Positions 45,052 to 53,733 of a stretch of 64,000 nucleotides of DNA are shown here, piece after piece. The position numbers were made by a program, and so were the translations under genes. The notes beneath the pieces are model-generated. The model had not been told where the DNA came from. It was given only the letters and a program-made list of their open reading frames with translations, and did not search any database. Origin of the DNA: Sphingomonas naphthae. GTDB lineage: Bacteria > Pseudomonadota > Alphaproteobacteria > Sphingomonadales > Sphingomonadaceae. The DNA lies in the NCBI RefSeq assembly GCF_028607085.1, contig NZ_CP117412.1, positions 121,405 through 185,404 of the forward strand, read 5' to 3'. Within the stretch, counting starts at the first letter, position 1, and each line of letters opens with the position of its first letter.

Positions 45052-45141
45052 GACGATTCTATGAGTCAGGACCGGGCGGAACGAAAGCAGAAAATGTATG
45101 CTGGCGAAGGTGGCTGCGCAGATCACGCAGCCACATACGGC

Positions 45142-45417
45142 TCAGCCGTTCAGCGCGTCCTTGACCGCCTTGGCCGGCACGAACGTCAGCTTCTTCGAGG
45201 CGGCAATCTGGATGGTCTCGCCGTTCGAGGGATTGCGGCCCTCGCGCGCCGGGCTATCCTTGATCTTGAACTTGCCGAAGCCGGACAAGGATACTTCCTC
45301 CCCCTTCGCCGCGGCCGCGACGATCGCCGCCAGCAGGCCATCCACCGCCTTACGGGCGTCGGCTTTGCTCAAGGCGTGATTGGCAACCAGCGTTTCGGCG
45401 AGTTCGGCATTGTTCAT
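45142..45417 (-). CDS. HU-family DNA-binding protein
   Basis: 91 residues from ATG 45417, with GGGAGAA upstream. The HU signature GFGKFKIKDSPAREGRNPSNGETIQIAASKKLTFVPAKAVKDAL is complete. Plasmid-borne HU may compensate for plasmid load or support replication. Confidence 0.95.
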   Translation of the reverse strand: MNNAELAETLVANHALSKADARKAVDGLLAAIVAAAAKGEEVSLSGFGKFKIKDSPAREGRNPSNGETIQIAASKKLTFVPAKAVKDALNG

Positions 45418-45748
45418 GGTGTTCTCCCAAATCAGATCGTGTGAATACCCGCGCGATCCCGGATTGGCGACCGGCACCATGATGGCCGCCGAGGCGGGCT
45501 CGTTTGTTGGCGGCAGACGCCGCGGGGAACGCCAAGGGCGCCGCCCTTTCGTTCCCGAACGACAATCTTGCCGCCCGTGTAATCCGCCAAGCGCGGCACC
45601 CGGGGTGAAGCCCCGGCCGCGCTAGGGCGGCTCGCCCGCGCCAGCTTCCCAAGATTCTCGCTCCCCCTCCCCATCCCGTCCTCGCCGGACAGGCAGGGCC
45701 GTGAGGCCGAGCGGCCTTGCGGCCCATGCCAACAAGGAGGATCACCCG
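45418..45748. other. Gene-free region upstream of HU and DUF3768
   Basis: 331 bases of leader for the two divergent genes. A perfect palindrome AAGGGC/GCCCTT lies at 45534-45548 (3-base spacer). No small gene or RNA recognised; an RNA leader of HU is possible. Confidence 0.35.
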
Positions 45749-46134
45749 ATGCCGACCCCCGAGCAAATCGACACCATCCGGCGCCTCAACGACGCGGCGC
45801 GTACCCACCCCGGCCTCGCGAGCCTCGCCAACGTTACGATGGGGTTCCAGGCACTCTCCGAGCTGGACCGTTTCGCCGCGCTGTTCGCGATCACCCGGTT
45901 CACGAAGTTTGACGGCGACAACGACCCTTATGGTGAGCACGATTTCGGCGCGGTCTATAAACTCGCAAGCGGCGCGTGGACGCAGGACCGCCCGACGATG
46001 CAAAGGCGATCGTGCAGACGGTGTTCTGGAAGATCGACTATTACGACACGAGCCTCACCTACGGCAGTGACGCTCCGTGGAATTCCGAGCAGACTAAACG
46101 GGTGCTGACGATCATGCTGGCCAGCGAATACTAA
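45749..46134 (+). pseudogene. DUF3768 protein, frameshifted
   Basis: From ATG 45749, behind AAGGAGG, the frame gives MPTPEQIDTIRRLNDAARTHPG...[20 protein letters not shown] up to about 45998. The true C-terminus ([24 protein letters not shown]...[11 protein letters not shown]) is in another frame ending at 46134. The DNDPYGEHDFG and FWKIDYYD motifs identify DUF3768. One base change in a CCGCCC run would restore it. Confidence 0.8.
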
Positions 46135-46261
46135 CGCCTATGGCGTAGCGATCCGCGCTCGATTGAGCGCGGATCAACCCTGCCGAAACGGACCTTCGCC
46201 AACGTGATTTGTTGAGAAATCGCGAGGGAGCGCGTAGGGTTAACGGCGAAAGGATGACGCG

Positions 46262-46519
46262 ATGGCCCAGATCAATCTCGACACGCTGCGCGAGCGCATC
46301 CGCTCCATGGACTTCCAACGCGGCACCCCCGAGCAGATCGCGTTGTGGCGCGAGGACGTAGCAGAGGCGCGCGCCAACCTCGTCATCGAGGACATGACGC
46401 CGACCGGTGACGAAGATGCCATGTTCGCCATGATGCTCGATGAGGGTGTTCCCCCTTCGCTCATGCCGTCCATCATCCTCGGCCTCTACAAGCCAGGAAC
46501 CCACCAGATCGCGGCCTGA
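46262..46519 (+). CDS. VbhA-like antitoxin of a Fic pair
   Basis: 85 residues. The sequence LDTLRERIRSMDFQRGTPEQIALWREDVAEARANLVIEDMTPTGDEDAMFAMMLDEGVPPSLMPSIIL fits the class I Fic antitoxins. The inhibitory helix reads N39-LVI-E43-D44, where the family pattern is S/TxxxEG/N: the inhibitory Glu is kept, the flanking residues vary. It ends three bases before fic. Confidence 0.75.
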   Translation: MAQINLDTLRERIRSMDFQRGTPEQIALWREDVAEARANLVIEDMTPTGDEDAMFAMMLDEGVPPSLMPSIILGLYKPGTHQIAA

Positions 46520-46521
46520 CC

Positions 46522-47813
46522 TTGGCAGACGATCCCTACACCTACCCCGGTACGGACACGCTCCGGAACCGGCTTGGGATCACGGACGACAAGACCCTCA
46601 TGGAGGCCGAGCGGAGGTTGACCTTGGCGCGCGGCGCAGAAGCCGCGCGCCTCACCTTTCCAGCGACGGCGGACGGCTATCGCGCCCTACATCGGCACCT
46701 CTTCCAGGACCTTTACGACTGGGCGGGTCAGGATCGCACCGTCAATATCGCCAAGGGCGGCTCCAGTTTCGCGCACGTGCCTTACATCGCGCGCGAGCTC
46801 GATAAGCGGTTTGCCGATACGCGGGCGGGCGATGCGCTGAAGGGCCTCGCCCGCGACGAGTTTTTCGACCGGCTCGGCAACCACATCAACGAGATCAATG
46901 CCATCCACCCTTTCCGCGAGGGAAACGGGCGGACGATGCGCCACCACGCGGCGCAGCTCGCCCGCGATGCCGGCCATCCCATCAGGATCGCCTCGATCGA
47001 CAAGACCGCGTGGATGGACGCGTCCCGGCATGGCTTCCTCACCGGCGATCATCGGCCTATGGCCGCGGTGCTCGCCGAGGCGGCGATCCGTCGCGACCTT
47101 GCGCCCGAAGCGCGGATCGGTCCCGCCGGGATAGCCTTGCTGCCTCAACGTGCGCCGCCCGAAGGGCAGCGCTACCGGGTGACGCTGACCAAGGCCCGCG
47201 AGGAACTGGATCGCTATCTCCCGGCGCCCGCCAGCAGGCGGCCGACCGGCTACGCAGCCTCATTCGAGAAGGCGCCTCCTCCCCGGTCATCGCCAACGCC
47301 CGCACCGAGCTGGCCTATGTCCGCCACGCCAAAGGCCCGATCTACCAGTCACACCTTCTCACCTATCTTGGCGTGCGTCAGGTCGATGCGGTCATCACCC
47401 CGCAGCAGACCCCGCTTGAGCGCGTCCGCGAGATCGGCGCGGCTCTCGGCGTCCAGATCAATTCGCAGCAGCCAGCGCAGCTCCAGCGCGTGGTTCGCTC
47501 GCTGGAGCGGCCGATCCTACCGCCTGGGGCTTCACCAGGTCAGGAGCGGCTCGCCGAGCTGTTCCTGAAGAACACGGCCGAGAAGAACCACGCCGACCCA
47601 CGTCTCGCGCCCGCCCAGACGATCGTCGACGACGCCATGCAGAAGGCGCGCGAGCGCGGCGAAAGCGCGCGCATGGTCAACACGGTCGGGGAATCCACTC
47701 GCCAGCTTGTCGCCGACCGGATCAAGATCGGGGCCGCGCTCGAAGGGGCGTCCGCCCCGCCGCCCGACCGGAGCACGCCGCCCCCGGATCGTGGCAAGGA
47801 TCGGAGCCGTTAG
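46522..47813 (+). pseudogene. Fic toxin (VbhT-like), frameshifted C-terminus
   Basis: TTG 46522 start. The Fic domain is intact: HPFREGNGRTMR with His129, preceded by the flap region NIAKGGSSFAHVPYI. After EELDRYL, at a CCCGGCGCCC run near 47220, the frame breaks; the continuation ARQQAADRLRSLIREGASSPVIANARTELAYVRHAKGPIY... is read in another frame to 47813. Some 195 C-terminal residues are thus lost, unless the base error is in the sequence. The catalytic half alone could still be made. Confidence 0.8.
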
Positions 47814-47821
47814 GCTTCGCC

Positions 47822-48015
47822 TTAGCGTTCGGGGCGTCGGGTCGGAAAGACCGGCCCGCGTACCGTCATCCTGGCGGGGTCATAGGGCTTCTGCAGGGCG
47901 ACGATCTCGTCATAGGTACCGTGCAGCCACGTATTGATGTCCTCGGGATCGAGGATCGTAATTATCGCCTTGGGGTGGATCGAGTCTACGAACGTGTTGG
48001 GGTCGTCAGCGGCCG
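47822..48015 (-). pseudogene. C-terminal fragment of yedK (SOS response-associated, DUF159)
   Basis: The frame ending at 47822 gives TAADDPNTFVDSIHPKAIITILDPEDINTWLHGTYDEIVALQKPYDPARMTV, the usual C-terminal helix-strand block of the HMCES/YedK family (IHPKxMPxIL...WL). The N-terminal two-thirds with catalytic Cys2 are missing, so it is a remnant. Confidence 0.65.
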
Positions 48016-48086
48016 TTTGCCGTCGCCCAAGTCGTGCTTGTCAGACGTGAACTCGCAAAACTCCGTCAGCGGCACCCTCGCCGCAC

Positions 48087-48158
48087 TGGCCGACCCTCGT
48101 GCAGGCGCTTGCGACGGGCGGCTGCGTCCGCAAGGGCGAGAAGGGTTCAGCGGTGATG
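48087..48158 (+). pseudogene. Scrap of an ArdC-like antirestriction gene
   Basis: About 24 residues, WPTLVQALATGGCVRKGEKG..., match the TFRQAxALGGxVRKGEKG block near the N-terminus of ArdC single-strand-binding proteins. The rest is absent on both sides. Region 47814-48404 contains only such scraps. Confidence 0.45.
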
Positions 48159-48404
48159 AGCACCCGCTACTTACTGTTTCCCATTATGTTGATCCTCTCC
48201 ATATCCCGGCCCAACGCCACTTTCCTCCGTTGCGACGCCATGATTGAAATCCGCTGCGGTGAAGCCTTCCAACCCACCTGATAAGAACGATCGCGTTAGT
48301 TGGGGAGATCAGGCGAAAGGCACGAGCGAAACGTGTGATGCGGATAAGCATCGAAGCTGCCATGAGCCAAAGGCCGGCAGGAAACATCGGCCGTAGGCCA
48401 GCCA

Positions 48405-49013
48405 TTAATGGCCATCCCTTGATCGCCCGAACATCGCGACCCGCCAAAGATACCAGATGGCAGCCAGCGCGAGCACGGCGTTGCTGATCGGTTCGATGAC
48501 GCTCGCCACCTGGCTATAGCGCTCGCCCAACTCATAGCCCGCCAGCACGAGGATAACGGTCCATATGGCCGAGCCGGCGAGCGTCGAAACCAAGAACGGG
48601 CCGAGGGGCATCCCGCTGACCCCTGCGGGTACTGAAATCAGGGTCCTGACCCCCGGAACCATGCGCCCGAACAGAACCGCCCGACGACCGTAGCGGTCGA
48701 ACCAGCGGTCGACATGATCGACCTCAACGGGCGTCAACGTCAGCCATCGGCCGTGACGGGCAGCAAAGCGCTTCAATCGATCGATGCCGATCCAACGGCC
48801 GACATAGTACCACAGCACCGCCCCTGCAGCCGAGCCGAGGGTGCCAGCGATCGCGACCACCCACAGTGAGCCGCGCCCCTGCGCAGCGGTGTAGCCGGCA
48901 AGTGGCAGGATCACTTCCGACGGGATCGGCGGAAAGACGTTCTCGGCCAGCATCAACAGGAAAACGCCAAAGCCGCCGAGTGACGCGAGGATCGATGTTA
49001 TGATGTCAAACAC
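48405..49013 (-). CDS. DedA-family membrane protein
   Basis: 202 residues, about five membrane segments. DedA marks: ENVFPPIPSEVILPLAGYTA near the N-terminus and the FGRMVPGVRTLISVPAGVSGMPLGPFL motif with the conserved Arg. DedA proteins are lipid scramblases/flippases of the inner membrane, often linked to envelope stress. Followed by an unknown gene and mgtC on the same strand. Confidence 0.93.
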   Translation of the reverse strand: MFDIITSILASLGGFGVFLLMLAENVFPPIPSEVILPLAGYTAAQGRGSLWVVAIAGTLGSAAGAVLWYYVGRWIGIDRLKRFAARHGRWLTLTPVEVDHVDRWFDRYGRRAVLFGRMVPGVRTLISVPAGVSGMPLGPFLVSTLAGSAIWTVILVLAGYELGERYSQVASVIEPISNAVLALAAIWYLWRVAMFGRSRDGH

Positions 49014-49025
49014 AAACCAGCCTCG

Positions 49026-49505
49026 TCAGAAGATCCAATAGGAGATCGCGCAAATCACGAGCAGAAGGGCGACGACCGACCCGACGATCCTATTTTCCAG
49101 GCGCGGACATTCCACGTTGCTGATCCGCGCGGCGACCTGCCAAGCGGGTCGGACCGGACACCGCCACGAACCGGCTACGATCCGATCCAGCTCGGCATCC
49201 GACAACCCGAAGAACGATTTCGCGTCACCGCGCGGTCGTCCCGCCGACCCCATCACCCGCAGCACCACGTCGTTCCATGCGACATCGATCGCGCTCAGCC
49301 GATCGACCATCGCGCCGCGCGCGTCACCGCACGCCCAAGAGGGGGACAGCAGACCGATGATCTGGTGGGGATCGCGCTCCAGCAGTGTCGCCCAGCGCAG
49401 CAAGCGATGTTGGCGGTCCCGCGCCGCGGTGGTCCTCGCCGGTGCCCGGCGCCGGGTAAGGGGTCGCGCAGGCCACATCCATCGGCTCGCCCAAGAGGTC
49501 GTCAT
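49026..49505 (-). CDS. Unknown protein coupled to mgtC
   Basis: 159 residues from ATG 49505, overlapping the mgtC stop by four bases. N-terminal third basic (Arg-rich), central part with LRRWA...RDPHQIIGLL and SDAELDRIV, and a single C-terminal membrane helix (IVGSVVALLLVICAISYWIF). Possibly a tail-anchored partner of MgtC. No family recognised. Confidence 0.6.
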   Translation of the reverse strand: MTTSWASRWMWPARPLTRRRAPARTTAARDRQHRLLRWATLLERDPHQIIGLLSPSWACGDARGAMVDRLSAIDVAWNDVVLRVMGSAGRPRGDAKSFFGLSDAELDRIVAGSWRCPVRPAWQVAARISNVECPRLENRIVGSVVALLLVICAISYWIF

Positions 49506-49957
49506 GGGCTCGCCGAGGTGCCGACGTTGCCATTGGTGGCGCGCTTGAGCGGACGAGAACAGCGCAGGGTGAGGAAGGTGGTGGCGCTCAGGATGAAGGC
49601 GATGTCGTATAGGCCGTAGCCCACGGCCGCGCCGAGCGCCCCAGTCGCCCACAGACTGGCCGCCGTCGCCGTGCCTGACGCCTTGCCGCCCTTTTTCAGG
49701 ATCGCGCCGCCTCCAATGAAGCCGACGCCCGTAATCAGACCTTCGAGCAACCTGGCTTGCGCTGGAGACGTGCGGCCGAGGATCGCGATGCCCACCAGCA
49801 CGAAGCCGCAACTGGCGATGGCAACCAACGGGAATGTGCGGATGCCTGCGCTGCGGGCGTCCTTCTCGCGATCCCAGCCAACAGGAAAAGCGAGCGCATA
49901 GGCCACGGCGAGGCTGACGATATGAGTGGTTATCTCCCCCCAAGAGCTCTGAAACAT
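49502..49957 (-). CDS. MgtC/SapB-family membrane protein
   Basis: 151 residues. Typical MgtC motifs: PVGWDREKDARSAGIRTFPLVAIASCGFVLVG, LLEGLITGVGFIGGGAILKKGG and GTATAASLWATGALGAAVG. Four membrane helices; it lacks the C-terminal ACT-like domain. MgtC members act in Mg-limited survival and in regulating ATP synthase. Its leader contains the structured element at 50009-50072. Confidence 0.92.
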   Translation of the reverse strand: MFQSSWGEITTHIVSLAVAYALAFPVGWDREKDARSAGIRTFPLVAIASCGFVLVGIAILGRTSPAQARLLEGLITGVGFIGGGAILKKGGKASGTATAASLWATGALGAAVGYGLYDIAFILSATTFLTLRCSRPLKRATNGNVGTSASP

Positions 49958-50008
49958 GTCTGTCCACCCCTCTTCTGGTCACGTTGATTGCTGTTGCGCC
50001 GTCCGGAT

Positions 50009-50072
50009 TGACCGAGAGATCCGGCAGCGTTCCGGAACGTCGCCTTCAAGGGCGGTCCTTTTCTCTCAGTCA
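50009..50072 (-). promoter_or_regulatory. Structured 5' leader of mgtC (possible riboswitch or attenuator)
   Basis: In the minus-strand transcript, GACUGAGAG pairs with CUCUCGGUC to close a 9-11 bp stem (50010-50018 with 50063-50071). It encloses a CGCC/GGCG hairpin and a self-complementary GUUCCGGAAC. One pair is a G-U wobble on the minus strand but a C-A mismatch on the plus strand, which favours the mgtC sense. It lies about 50 bases before the mgtC ATG. I do not recognise a known riboswitch class. Confidence 0.45.
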
Positions 50073-50173
50073 CGATTCTACACTCCCTTTCCTTCAGGCC
50101 TCTCTCCGCTTCAGCCCTCATATCGTTCGATTAGATTCGTTCGTCCCCGAGCCCGTCAGCAGATCAATAGACT

Positions 50174-50554
50174 TCATTTGGACCGAGATTTTTCGGGTCC
50201 AATAAAGTCTAATTTCATACTCACCAATTCATAAGGCGACTTGTTGAACGTGAACGAGAATCCGATTTCCCGTCGACGGGGACCATCAACCATCAATATA
50301 AAACGCTCTTTGCATTCGCGATTTCCGGAGGACCACGTGGCGCAAGCTCTCATATATCCGTGAGTCGGATAGTGTCCGATAGAGTGACGAACGTCACCAA
50401 TAAGCTTAATGCCATTTCCCTTCGCATGTATTTCTGATGAAATGACCATGTTGGGATATTTGCTGGTATTTATGCGCTCAGTTAATATAGAAGGCGAGCA
50501 TGCTACATTGATGGTGAAGATAATAAGTAATGCAAATAGAGAAATCTTTTGCAT
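50174..50554 (-). CDS. AT-rich lipoprotein of unknown function
   Basis: About 126 residues from ATG 50554. Signal MQKISLFALLIIFTINVAC with lipobox NVAC. The mature part is basic with CATWSSGNRECKERF. This DNA is markedly richer in A/T than its surroundings, so probably a recent acquisition. No family recognised. It lies between the mgtC leader and the metal operon. Confidence 0.55.
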   Translation of the reverse strand: MQKISLFALLIIFTINVACSPSILTERINTSKYPNMVISSEIHAKGNGIKLIGDVRHSIGHYPTHGYMRACATWSSGNRECKERFILMVDGPRRREIGFSFTFNKSPYELVSMKLDFIGPEKSRSK

Positions 50555-50626
50555 TGTGATTACTCCAGAGCTGAATGCAATTTGCAATAGGCAATTCAGC
50601 AGGGTCGCCATGTTAGATGCGCGCCC

Positions 50627-53128
50627 TCAAGCAGCGTTAGTCGCCGGATCGCGGTAGGCGAGCAGCCTGAGCGCATTGATGACGACGAGCAGTGTCGATC
50701 CCTCATGAACCGCTACCGCCGGCCCAATCCCGAGACCGAGGATGGTGGCAGGCACTAGGAAGGCGACGACACCCAAGCTGACAAAGACATTCTGCCGGAT
50801 GATTCCACGGGTATGCCGACTAAGGCCCACCGCGAATGGCAGGTGCGCCAGATCGTCAGCCATCAGGGCAACGTCGGCTGTCTCTAATGCAACATCCGAC
50901 CCCGCCGCGCCCATCGCGATGCCGACTGTGGCGCTTGCCATCGCTGGCGCGTCGTTCACGCCGTCGCCCACCATCGCGACCTTATCTTCGCCGGCGAGTT
51001 TCTTGATCGCGGCAACCTTGTCTTCAGGCATGAGGTCGCCCCACGCTTCATCGATCCCGACTTCGTTGGCGATCGCTTCGGCGACTTTCTGGTGATCGCC
51101 CGAGATCATTATCATCCGCGACACGCCCATCTCGTGCAGCCGGCGCAGCGCGGTCTTGGCAGCTTCGCGGGGTGTATCCATCAGGCCGATCGCACCCAGG
51201 TCGCGATCTCCCTTGCGGACGACCATCGTCGTGCGGCCGTTCTCGCGCAGCTTCGCGATCGCGTCCTGCGCCCCCTGCCCCAGCGCCGGAATACCTTCCT
51301 TCCCGAACATCTCGGCCTTGCCGATCCACACCGTCTTGCCATCCACGCTCGCGGTGACGCCCCGACCGGTCAGGCTTTTGAGGTCGCCGGCAATCGGCTC
51401 GGCACGATCGTTCAAACGTTCGCGGCCGTCCTTGACGATCGCTTGGGCCAGAGGATGGTCGCTCAACGCTTCGACGGCGACGGCCAGCGCCAGCAGCTCG
51501 CCTTCATCGGCACCATCGACGGGCACGACATCAGTGATGCGCGGACGACCTTCGGTCAGCGTGCCCGTCTTGTCGAAAGCGATCGCTTTGAGCGACCCGA
51601 GGTTTTCGAGTGGTGCACCGCCCTTCACGAGCACGCCGCCCCGCGCTGCACGGGCAACGCCCGACAGGACGGCACTCGGCGTTGCGATTGCGAGCGCGCA
51701 CGGGCTTGCCGCCACCAACACCGCCATCGCGCGATAGAAGCTGTCGCGGAACGGCTCGTCGACGACCACCCATGCGAATAGCAGGAGCACCGACAGGATC
51801 AGGACAGCAGGTACGAAGATCCGCTCAAACCGATCGGTGAAGCGCTGCGTCGGCGACTTCTGCGTCTCCGCTTCGCTCACCATCTTCACGACCTTAGCAA
51901 GCGCGCTTTCATTGGAACGGCGTGTCACCTCGATCTCGATCGCGCCGCCGCCGTTGATTGTACCGGCAAAAACCCGGCTTTCCGCGTCCACTGCATCAGG
52001 CTTTGCCCGCGCCGCTGCGGCATCGGCGACCGGCACCTTGTCGACCGGGATGCTTTCACCCGTCACCGGGGCCTGGTTGATCGCGCTGGTGCCTTTGATG
52101 ACGAAGCCGTCAGCAGGCAGGCGCTCGTTCGGGCGGACGATGGCAATGTCCCCGACGACCATCTGCTCGACCGGGATTTCGCTGGTCTGCCCGTCGCGTC
52201 GCACGGTCGCGGTTTCGGGCGCGAGCTTCGCCAGCGCCTCGATCGCCTTCTTGGCGCGGCCCATCGCGTAATGCTCAAGCGCATGGCCAAGGCTGAACAG
52301 GAACAGCAGCAGCGCGCCTTCGGCCCATGCGCCCAGCGCCGCGGCGCCGGCGGCAGCGACCAACATCAGCGTGTCGATCTCGAACTTCTTCATCCGAAGG
52401 TTGTCGATCGCCTCGCGCAGCGTGAAGAATCCGCCGAAGAAATAGGCCGCGACATAGCAGGCGGTGGGCAGCCACTCCGGTACGCCGGCAACCAGCCTCT
52501 CGATCGCATAGCCGATCCCCAGCAGTGCGCCGCAGGCGAGCGCGAAGATCAGCTCGGTGTTGGGGCCAAGAAACTCGGCATGGCTATGGTCGTGGCCATC
52601 GCCAGGACCGTGCTTCTCCTCGTCCGCGCCGTGGCCACCCGGCCCGTGGTCATGGCCAGCATGGTCGTCAGCCGCGACCCGCTTGCCTACACCGACCTTC
52701 AGCTTGCGAAGTGCGGCGCGGACCTCCTCTTCGGTGGTCTCCCGGCGATCATACTCGACCCGAACCGAGCCGCTGGTGCTGGCGCTTGCCTGGACGACGC
52801 CGGGCAAGGCGCACAGCGCATCGCTGACGGTCCGCGCCCGGCGCGCGTGATTGATACCCGTCACCTGCCAGATCGCATGACCGTAGCGTTCGGTGATTTC
52901 GGCACCAGCGGCGCGCACCATTTCGCGCAAGCGGGGCAGCGGCAGTTTGGCGGCGTCAAAATGGATGCACAGCGCCGCCGGCGTGTCGCCGTCGACGCAG
53001 ATCACATGGGCCCGCTCGACGCCTTCGCGTTTCGACAGGGTCGACACGAGACGGTCCAGACAAGCGTCGGCCGCGTCAGGAAGGTCGGGCAGCAGGACCG
53101 GAATATCGAGTTCGAGCTTGTCGTTCAT
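50627..53128 (-). CDS. P1B-type heavy-metal-transporting ATPase (Zn/Cd/Pb type)
   Basis: About 833 residues from ATG 53128, behind GGAGG; the longer frame is rejected. N-terminal regions have no CxxC metal motif but a His/Asp-rich stretch (DDHAGHDHGPGGHGADEEKHGPGDGHDHSHAEF). The phosphorylation site DKTGTLTEGRP, the GDGVNDAPAM hinge and an SPC metal motif (AASPCALAIATPSA) instead of CPC point to Zn/Cd export. Last gene of the operon; overlaps the CDF gene by four bases (ATGA). Confidence 0.93.
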   Translation of the reverse strand: MNDKLELDIPVLLPDLPDAADACLDRLVSTLSKREGVERAHVICVDGDTPAALCIHFDAAKLPLPRLREMVRAAGAEITERYGHAIWQVTGINHARRARTVSDALCALPGVVQASASTSGSVRVEYDRRETTEEEVRAALRKLKVGVGKRVAADDHAGHDHGPGGHGADEEKHGPGDGHDHSHAEFLGPNTELIFALACGALLGIGYAIERLVAGVPEWLPTACYVAAYFFGGFFTLREAIDNLRMKKFEIDTLMLVAAAGAAALGAWAEGALLLFLFSLGHALEHYAMGRAKKAIEALAKLAPETATVRRDGQTSEIPVEQMVVGDIAIVRPNERLPADGFVIKGTSAINQAPVTGESIPVDKVPVADAAAARAKPDAVDAESRVFAGTINGGGAIEIEVTRRSNESALAKVVKMVSEAETQKSPTQRFTDRFERIFVPAVLILSVLLLFAWVVVDEPFRDSFYRAMAVLVAASPCALAIATPSAVLSGVARAARGGVLVKGGAPLENLGSLKAIAFDKTGTLTEGRPRITDVVPVDGADEGELLALAVAVEALSDHPLAQAIVKDGRERLNDRAEPIAGDLKSLTGRGVTASVDGKTVWIGKAEMFGKEGIPALGQGAQDAIAKLRENGRTTMVVRKGDRDLGAIGLMDTPREAAKTALRRLHEMGVSRMIMISGDHQKVAEAIANEVGIDEAWGDLMPEDKVAAIKKLAGEDKVAMVGDGVNDAPAMASATVGIAMGAAGSDVALETADVALMADDLAHLPFAVGLSRHTRGIIRQNVFVSLGVVAFLVPATILGLGIGPAVAVHEGSTLLVVINALRLLAYRDPATNAA

Positions 53129-53733
53129 GACGACCTCCTTTCCCTTTTCTTGGTTTCGGCGCGCGCGTCGCGCAGGATTTCGACACCGCCCTTGATGGCG
53201 ATGATGGCAGTGGCGAAGCCGACCAGCAGGTCCGGCCAGTTGGTGCCCAGCCACAGCACCAGCACGCCGGCGATCAGGATGCCGCCATTGGAAATGAAGT
53301 CATTGAAGCTGAAGGTGGTGGCGGCCCGAAGGTTGACGTCCGGATCCTTGAGCCGCTGGAGCAGCCGCAGGCACAGGTAGTTCACGACGCCAGCGATCGC
53401 CGACATGACCATCATGGTCGGTCCGATCGGCTCGCTGCCCTGAAGGTAGCGCCGGCCAACGTCGATCAGGATGCCGCCCGCGAAGATCAGCAGCATGACG
53501 CCGGAGGCCGTCGCCGCTCGCGTCTTCCATGTCTCGCCCCGGGTGAGCGCCACGAGGCTCAGCGCGTACACGGCGGTATCCGACAGGTTGTCGACGCCGT
53601 TGGCGATCAGCGCGCTCGAATCCGCGAAGAAGCCGGAAATAAAGAAGCCAGCCGCGATTGCCGCATTCAGCAGCAGGACAATCCAGAGCGTACGACGCTC
53701 TCGCCCGCCATTATTGTCATTGTTCGGGATCAT
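53125..53733 (-). CDS. CDF-family cation efflux protein
   Basis: 202 residues. Helices with NAAIAAGFFISGFFADSSALIANGVDNLSDTAVYALS (metal site Asp pairs) and TTFSFNDFISNGGILIAGVLVLW, of the cation diffusion facilitator fold. It is shorter than usual because the cytoplasmic C-terminal domain is absent. Overlaps both neighbours by four bases. Confidence 0.9.
   Translation of the reverse strand: MIPNNDNNGGRERRTLWIVLLLNAAIAAGFFISGFFADSSALIANGVDNLSDTAVYALSLVALTRGETWKTRAATASGVMLLIFAGGILIDVGRRYLQGSEPIGPTMMVMSAIAGVVNYLCLRLLQRLKDPDVNLRAATTFSFNDFISNGGILIAGVLVLWLGTNWPDLLVGFATAIIAIKGGVEILRDARAETKKRERRSS

Noticed and set aside
50010..50072. Glycine-type riboswitch on the plus strand
   Set aside because: GAGAG and CTCTCAG recall it, but the core is wrong, one stem pair is mismatched on that strand, and no gene follows in that direction.
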